A DNA stretch of 10,701 nt. Origin: Acidimicrobiaceae bacterium. GTDB lineage: Bacteria > Actinomycetota > Acidimicrobiia > Acidimicrobiales > UBA8190. Shown one piece after another: positions 5,911 through 10,701 of the stretch. Location: positions 37,698 through 48,398 of the forward strand of contig DMNK01000052.1 of NCBI GenBank assembly GCA_003453695.1, read 5' to 3'. The position numbers and the translations under genes are program-made. The notes beneath the pieces were generated by a model. It made no database searches, was not told where the DNA came from, and worked only from the letters and a program-made list of their open reading frames with translations. Positions within the stretch are counted from its first letter, which is position 1, and each line of letters begins with the position of its first letter.

Positions 5911-7326
5911 GTGTTCCTCGTGACCGTCCTGCGATCCGGTTCGGCATCCGACGTGGGGCGGGTGCGGTCGGTCAACGAGGACCTGGCCCTCGAGAGCATG
6001 ACGCTCTTCGCCGTGGCGGACGGCATGGGGGGCCACGCCGGAGGCGAGGTGGCGGCGCGCACCGCCATCGACGCCCTGCAGCGGGAGTTCGGGCTGCACC
6101 AGTCGGCCGAGGGGCTGAGCGGCGCCGTTCACCAGGCGAACGTGGCGGTGTGGGAGCGAAGCCAGGAGGATGCCGACCTGCGGGGCATGGGCACCACCCT
6201 GACCGCGGCCGCCCTCGTCGGCACGCCGGAGGGGGACCGGCTGGTCATGGCGAACGTGGGGGACTCCCGCTCGTACCGCTTGCACCAGGGCAGGTTGATC
6301 CAGCTGTCCCACGACCACTCTGTCGCCGAAGAGCTCGTCGACCGTGGTGAGTTGTCCGAGGCCGAGGCGGCGATCCACCCCCACCGCCACATCCTCACCC
6401 GGGCTCTCGGGGTCTCCTCCGACGTCGACGTCGACCTGTGGGAGATGACGCCCGAGTCGGGTGACCGCTACCTGCTGTGCTCCGACGGGCTCACCAACGA
6501 GGTGCCCGAGTCACAGATCACCGACGTGCTCACCTCGGTGTCCGACCCCCAGCAGGCGGCCGAGAAGCTCGTGGATCTCGCCAACGAGAGCGGCGGCAAC
6601 GACAACATCACCGTGGTCGTGCTCGACGTGGTGGTGGGCGAGGAGAGCACGCAGGGCGACGGTGCGGGCCCACTGGCCGCGGCCGGCGCCGCCGCTGCCG
6701 GCGCCGCCATCGCTGCCGGCGACGGAGCCGCCCAAGGTGCCGAATCCGCCCAAGCCCCGTCCGGGCCGCCGAGCGCAGCGGCCGCTGCCCGGCGGGCGGG
6801 GGCGGAGGGCGCCGTCAAGACGGTGAGCAGCCGGGACCCCGTTTCGGCGTCGTTGTTGGGACGGGCCGAGGCAGATGCCGCCGCCGGCCTGCGGGCCATG
6901 GATGCCCGGGCCTCCGAGGTGTCGGACCGGCTCCGCACCAGGCGCATCACCTTCCGGGTCCTGCTCTTCCTGATCGTGCTGGCCGCCATCGTGGTGGGTG
7001 CCTTTTACGCCGTTCGGTGGTACGTAAACTCGTCGTACTTCGTGAAGATCCACCGCGGCCAGGTGGTGGTCTATCAGGGCCGGATGGGCGGCTTCCTCGG
7101 CATCGAGCCCAAGGTGGTGTTCCACTCGGGTTTGCCGGCGTCCGTCATCCCGGCGGCCTACATCTCGAGCGTCACCAACGGAGTGGAGGAGCCGTCCTTG
7201 TCAGCCGGCAAGAGCTACGTGTGCGGGCTGGTGTCCATCCAGCAGACCGAGAACCCGACCCAACCGATTGCGACACCCGCCTATTGCAAGGCGAGCCCGA
7301 AGAAGCCCACCACGGGGGGTCATTGA
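5911..7326 (+). CDS. pstP: PstP-type membrane PP2C Ser/Thr protein phosphatase
   Basis: 471 residues. The PP2C (PPM) catalytic domain covers about 8-242 with all metal-site motifs: NED (22-24), DGMGGHAGGE (D37), RGMGTTL (91-97), VGDSR (116-120), SDG (D192) and GGNDNITV (D231). It would remove phosphates from PknB and its targets. An Ala/Gly/Pro-rich low-complexity linker (about 250-300, encoded by near-repeats of GCTGCCGGCGCCGCC) and an amphipathic Arg/Ala stretch precede one TM helix (about 347-368). An extracytoplasmic tail of ~100 residues follows, with two Cys (438 and 459). The GTG at 5911 has AGGAG at 5903-5907 but only 3 bases of spacing. A GTG at 5920 would give MTVLRSG, closer to the family N-terminus, so the start is uncertain by three codons. 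Downstream, pknB follows after 102 bp where rodA/pbpA/pknA are usually found. Confidence 0.92.
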   Translation: MFLVTVLRSGSASDVGRVRSVNEDLALESMTLFAVADGMGGHAGGEVAARTAIDALQREFGLHQSAEGLSGAVHQANVAVWERSQEDADLRGMGTTLTAAALVGTPEGDRLVMANVGDSRSYRLHQGRLIQLSHDHSVAEELVDRGELSEAEAAIHPHRHILTRALGVSSDVDVDLWEMTPESGDRYLLCSDGLTNEVPESQITDVLTSVSDPQQAAEKLVDLANESGGNDNITVVVLDVVVGEESTQGDGAGPLAAAGAAAAGAAIAAGDGAAQGAESAQAPSGPPSAAAAARRAGAEGAVKTVSSRDPVSASLLGRAEADAAAGLRAMDARASEVSDRLRTRRITFRVLLFLIVLAAIVVGAFYAVRWYVNSSYFVKIHRGQVVVYQGRMGGFLGIEPKVVFHSGLPASVIPAAYISSVTNGVEEPSLSAGKSYVCGLVSIQQTENPTQPIATPAYCKASPKKPTTGGH

Positions 7327-7413
7327 CATGGCGTGGGCGAACGTGCTCGGACCGTCGCCGATGAATGCCGGTTTCGTCTCCGTCCTGCCCCGGGTGGCCG
7401 CGCCCGGCTCCCC

Positions 7414-7419
7414 TAGGCT
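7414..7419 (+). promoter_or_regulatory. -10 box for pknB (leaderless or near-leaderless)
   Basis: TAGGCT is followed by 9 bases and then the pknB ATG. The upstream context TAGGCTCTGCCC is identical to that of fhaA. No SD and no clear -35 are visible. pknB may thus be transcribed on its own as well as by read-through from pstP. Confidence 0.5.
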
Positions 7420-7428
7420 CTGCCCGGC

Positions 7429-9330
7429 ATGACCGTGTCCGACCATCCGCGCGTGCTCTCGGGCCGCTACGAGCTGTCCAACCTGGTGGCTCGGGGCGGG
7501 ATGGCCGAGGTGTACCGGGCGCATGACCGCCTCCTGGACAGGCCGGTGGCGCTCAAGATCCTCTTCCCCGAGCTGTCGGTCGACCGCTCCTTCGTGGAGC
7601 GGTTCCGACGTGAGGCTCAGGCCGCCGCCAACCTTTCGCATCCCAACATCGTCCCCGTCTTCGACTGGGGTGAGGACATCGGGACGTATTACATCGTCAT
7701 GGAGTACGTGGACGGCCGTGCCCTGTCCTCCATCCTGCGCACGGCCGGCCCCCTGCATCCCGACCGAGCCGCCGAGATCGCTGCCGACGTCGCCGCCGCC
7801 CTCACCTATGCGCACCGCCACGGCGTCATCCACCGAGACGTGAAGCCGGGCAACGTGCTCATCACCGAAGAAGGCACCGTCAAGGTCACCGACTTCGGAA
7901 TCGCCCGCGCCGTCAACACCGAGGAGAGCCTCACCCAGACCGGCGCCGTGATGGGCACCGCCACGTACTTCTCGCCCGAGCAGGCCGAGGGCCAAGGCGT
8001 CGACGCCCGCAGCGACATCTACTCCCTCGGCGTCGTCCTCTTCGAGATGGTGGCGGGGCGCCCACCGTTCCTCGGCGACACCCCGGTGGCGGTGGCGTCG
8101 AAGCACGTGCGGGAGAACCCGCCCATGCCGCGGCAGATCAATTCGGCCATCCCGCCCGCCCTCGAGGCCGTGATCATGAAGTGCATGGCCAAGGACCCGG
8201 CCCACCGCTACGCCAGCGGCGAAGAGTTGCGTGCCGATCTGCTGCGCTTCCGGGAGGGCCGGGGCGTCTCGGCCGACGTGCCGGCAACGGTCATGAACCC
8301 GGCGGTGGGGACCACGAGCACCATGACGGCGGTGGGGCGGACCCAGTCCATGCGTCCCGTGACGACCATGGAAGAGGAGCGCAGCCGCACCCCCCTGTAC
8401 GCGGCACTGCTCGTCCTGCTGCTCATCGCCCTGGCCGTGGTGATCGCCTTTCTGGGCAACTCCCTCGGTTGGTGGCACTTCAACTCGAACGAGGTGACGC
8501 TGCCCAACCTCACCGGCAAGAGCCTCACCGCGGCGGAGTCCACCCTCCAGGCCGACGGCCTCAAGTACACCGTCACCGCCGATCCCTCCTCCAACCAGCC
8601 CAACACCATCGTGATCAAGACCAGGCCCGGGGCCGGCACGCAGATGTCCAAGGGTCAGAGGGTCACGCTCATCACCGGGAACCAGGGCAACAAGGTCTCG
8701 GTGCCCAATGTGACCAACCAGTCGGTGGGTTTCGCCGAGAGCGAGCTGACGACCATGAACCTCATGGCCCAGGTGCAGCCGACGAACAACTGCAACCAGC
8801 AGAACGTCGTGTGCTCGCAGAGCCCCGGCCCGGGCACCGAGGTGAACCCGGGCAGCACGGTGATCCTGTTCACGGCCGCCCCCACGACGACGACGACGAC
8901 CACGACCACGGTGCCGACGGTGCCCAACGTGAGCGGCGACACCGTGGCCCAGGCCTGCAACAAGCTGGGCCAGGCCGGTTACAACTGTGGCTCGACCACC
9001 CAGCAGTCGTCGTCGGTCTACAGCTCTGGTTACGTGATCAGCACCAACCCGACGGCGGGCAGCGAGGAACCCCAGGGCACCACTGTGAATCTGGTGGTCT
9101 CTAGCGGCCCTGCTTCGGAGACCGTCCCGAGTGTCATCGGCGACACGCCCAACCAGGCGTCGACGGCCATCACCAGCGCCGGCCTCACCCCGCAGGCCAA
9201 TTGCGTGCCGGCGCAACAGTTCGGCAAGCCGCAGGACATCGTCTACGCCCAGAACCCCTCGGGCGGCGCCCAAGCCAACCAGGGGTCGAATGTCACCTAC
9301 ACCTACTGGAGCAACAACTGCCCCGCCTGA
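7429..9330 (+). CDS. pknB: PknB-type transmembrane Ser/Thr kinase with four PASTA domains
   Basis: 633 residues. The cytoplasmic Hanks-type kinase domain (about 13-275) is complete: Gly-rich loop ARGGMAEV (21-28, first Gly replaced by Ala), K43, E62, HRDVKPGN (135-142, base D137), DFG (155-157), and SPEQ (182-185). The activation loop Thr pair T169/T171 matches the autophosphorylation sites of mycobacterial PknB. A juxtamembrane Thr/Met-rich linker leads to one TM helix (about 323-343). Outside lie four PASTA repeats (about 355-417, 422-484, 496-560 and 565-628), thought to bind muropeptides or lipid II. A nine-Thr linker (486-494) separates repeats 2 and 3. PASTA 2, 3 and 4 each hold two Cys. 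The kinase would control cell-wall growth and division, opposed by PstP. The start is set by the domain start and the nearby -10 box. The gene ends 9 bp from convergent trpG. Confidence 0.96.
   Translation: MTVSDHPRVLSGRYELSNLVARGGMAEVYRAHDRLLDRPVALKILFPELSVDRSFVERFRREAQAAANLSHPNIVPVFDWGEDIGTYYIVMEYVDGRALSSILRTAGPLHPDRAAEIAADVAAALTYAHRHGVIHRDVKPGNVLITEEGTVKVTDFGIARAVNTEESLTQTGAVMGTATYFSPEQAEGQGVDARSDIYSLGVVLFEMVAGRPPFLGDTPVAVASKHVRENPPMPRQINSAIPPALEAVIMKCMAKDPAHRYASGEELRADLLRFREGRGVSADVPATVMNPAVGTTSTMTAVGRTQSMRPVTTMEEERSRTPLYAALLVLLLIALAVVIAFLGNSLGWWHFNSNEVTLPNLTGKSLTAAESTLQADGLKYTVTADPSSNQPNTIVIKTRPGAGTQMSKGQRVTLITGNQGNKVSVPNVTNQSVGFAESELTTMNLMAQVQPTNNCNQQNVVCSQSPGPGTEVNPGSTVILFTAAPTTTTTTTTTVPTVPNVSGDTVAQACNKLGQAGYNCGSTTQQSSSVYSSGYVISTNPTAGSEEPQGTTVNLVVSSGPASETVPSVIGDTPNQASTAITSAGLTPQANCVPAQQFGKPQDIVYAQNPSGGAQANQGSNVTYTYWSNNCPA
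8884..8910 (+). repeat. Nine-codon ACG/ACC microsatellite encoding the poly-Thr linker of PknB
   Basis: Five ACG codons are followed by alternating ACC and ACG, nine Thr codons in all, between PASTA repeats 2 and 3. Such a triplet run can expand or contract in frame, so the linker length may vary between strains. Confidence 0.85.
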
Positions 9331-9339
9331 TCGGCGCCC

Positions 9340-9924
<585 letters not shown>

Positions 9925-9930
9925 ATCGAC

Positions 9931-9936
9931 AGGGTA
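9931..9936 (-). promoter_or_regulatory. -10 box for leaderless trpG
   Basis: Read on the minus strand this is TACCCT, ending exactly 6 bases before the GTG start codon. This spacing puts the transcript start at or within a base of the start codon. No SD is present. Confidence 0.5.
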
Positions 9937-9984
9937 GTGGTGTGGCCGCTCGTGCCCCGTGGACTGCGTGGCGGCCCCGTGACG

Positions 9985-9990
9985 TAACCT
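9985..9990 (+). promoter_or_regulatory. -10 box for leaderless crgA
   Basis: TAACCT lies 8 bases before the crgA ATG, with no SD between. Together with the opposite trpG box it makes a compact divergent promoter region of 74 bp. Confidence 0.5.
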
Positions 9991-9998
9991 CGGGGCCC

Positions 9999-10295
9999 AT
10001 GTCGCCGGCGTCGAAGCAAGGACCGGGCCGAGCCACCCGCAAGGGGCGTTCGTCCGGTCGCACCACCGGTCGGGGGACGGCCACCAGCGGCCGCTACACC
10101 CCGCCCATCCCGCGCAGCAAGAAGGTGAGCCCGAAGTGGATGGGCCCGCTCATCCTCGGCCTGCTCGTCCTCGGGACGCTCATGATCGTCCTCAACTACT
10201 TCGACGTGCTGCCGGCCAGTCCCACCAACTGGTACCTGCTCGGCGGCATCGTGATGATCGCCTGCGGGTTCGTGGTGGCGACCCAGTACCACTGA
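9999..10295 (+). CDS. crgA: Cell division protein CrgA
   Basis: 98 residues. The first ~45 residues are basic and Arg/Ser/Thr-rich (cytoplasmic tail), ending in a Pro-containing segment YTPPIPRSKKVSPKW. Two TM helices follow (about 48-66 and 79-95), joined by a short loop with PTNWYLLG, the layout of CrgA/UPF0233. In mycobacteria and Streptomyces CrgA sits at the septum and helps recruit FtsI and other division proteins; that role is inferred here. The ATG at 9999 is chosen because the basic tail begins there and a -10 box lies 8 bases upstream. The frame is open back to 9942, but that part overlaps the promoter. The gene lies close to trpG and pknB as in mycobacteria, and is followed after 23 bp by a VOC gene with a strong SD. 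Confidence 0.88.
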   Translation: MSPASKQGPGRATRKGRSSGRTTGRGTATSGRYTPPIPRSKKVSPKWMGPLILGLLVLGTLMIVLNYFDVLPASPTNWYLLGGIVMIACGFVVATQYH

Positions 10296-10318
10296 GCCAG
10301 ACGGAGAGGGAGGAAGCC

Positions 10319-10681
10319 GTGCAGCCACTCGGGGTCCACCATGTGTCGATCAACGTGGACGACGTCGACGCCGCGGTCTCCTTCTACACCGACGTCCTCG
10401 GGTTCCGGGTCCGTGACGACCGCCCCGAGTTCGGATTCGGCGGGGCGTGGCTGGACGTGGGCGGCCAGCAGGTCCACCTCATCGCCGGGTCGGTGCCCGA
10501 CGCCAAGGGCCAGCACTTCGCCGTGCAGGTCGACACCCTCGACGAGATCGTCGCCGACTTGCGCCGGCGGGGCATCACCGTGAGCGACCCGGTGCCCGTG
10601 GGGCGCAGCCGGCAGGCCTTCTTGGACGACCCGGCCGGCAACGCCATCGAGCTCCACGAGGTGGGCACGGCGCCCCGCTGA
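10319..10681 (+). CDS. VOC superfamily (glyoxalase/bleomycin resistance-like) protein
   Basis: 120 residues, one complete VOC module of two beta-alpha-beta-beta-beta repeats. Recognisable parts are HHVSINVDDVDAAVSFYTDVLGF (7-29), GGQQVHLI (48-55), HFAVQVD (66-72), and LDDPAGNAIELHE (102-114). Likely metal-site positions are H8, H53, H66 and E111. H53 sits where glyoxalases often have Glu, so a dioxygenase- or isomerase-like metal site is also possible. The substrate cannot be named. The GTG at 10319 has an excellent SD (GGAGG, 10309-10313) 5 bases upstream; the frame is open far upstream through crgA, but that part is not VOC-like. It lies 23 bp after crgA and is probably co-transcribed, though no functional link to division is evident. 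Confidence 0.85.
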   Translation: MQPLGVHHVSINVDDVDAAVSFYTDVLGFRVRDDRPEFGFGGAWLDVGGQQVHLIAGSVPDAKGQHFAVQVDTLDEIVADLRRRGITVSDPVPVGRSRQAFLDDPAGNAIELHEVGTAPR

Positions 10682-10701
10682 CCGAAACCCGATCAGCCCA
10701 G

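Noticed and set aside
7820-7860. Possible loss of kinase activity because the first Gly of the nucleotide loop (residue 21) is Ala
   Set aside because: All catalytic residues (K43, E62, D137, N142, D155) are present, and ARGGM-type loops are, from general knowledge, common in active actinobacterial kinases.
7201-9273. 690-codon minus-strand frame antisense to pknB
   Set aside because: Mirror of a highly conserved kinase frame, rich in Gly/Arg/His with no recognisable domain.

Overview
The window comes from a high-GC bacterium, almost certainly an actinomycete-type actinobacterium. Three things point there: strongly G/C-ending codons, a gene block laid out like the actinobacterial fhaA-fhaB-pstP-...-pknB / trpG / crgA neighbourhood near the origin in mycobacteria, and several genes that start a few bases after a TANNNT -10 box without a Shine-Dalgarno (SD) sequence. 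A lineage such as Acidimicrobiia is plausible, but I infer that and cannot prove it from the sequence. The first ~62 bases are G and T homopolymer runs that look like a degraded contig end.

Layout. (1) 1-196, minus: N-terminus of an exported protein cut off by the contig end. (2) 361-1188, plus: TesB-like acyl-CoA thioesterase with its own promoter. (3) 1228-3545: a TetR repressor (minus) divergent from a DHA2-type MFS drug exporter (plus). Their shared 140-bp control region holds a strong sigma-70-type promoter and two matching 18-bp operators. (4) 3651-4517, minus: tRNA-Leu(CAG) followed three bases later by the start codon of a short-chain dehydrogenase. (5) 4723-9330, plus: a compact Ser/Thr-phosphorylation cluster, fhaA (DUF3662+FHA), fhaB (TM+FHA), pstP (PP2C phosphatase) and pknB (kinase with four PASTA domains). 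The rodA, pbpA and pknA genes that usually lie between pstP and pknB are absent. (6) 9340-9924, minus: trpG/pabA glutamine amidotransferase, convergent with pknB. (7) 9999-10681, plus: crgA (divisome membrane protein) and a VOC/glyoxalase-fold protein in one operon.

How the parts work together. PknB would sense muropeptide or lipid II through its extracellular PASTA repeats and phosphorylate targets, including the FHA adaptor proteins. PstP would reverse this, and CrgA links the same locus to the divisome. The TetR/MFS pair is an independent efflux module. I found no CRISPR array, insertion sequence, phage gene or clearly new multi-gene system. The points most worth checking are regulatory: leaderless promoters, the two-operator TetR switch, a 22-bp palindrome at the fhaA promoter, the tRNA-to-mRNA junction, and a 34-codon open frame that joins pstP to pknB.
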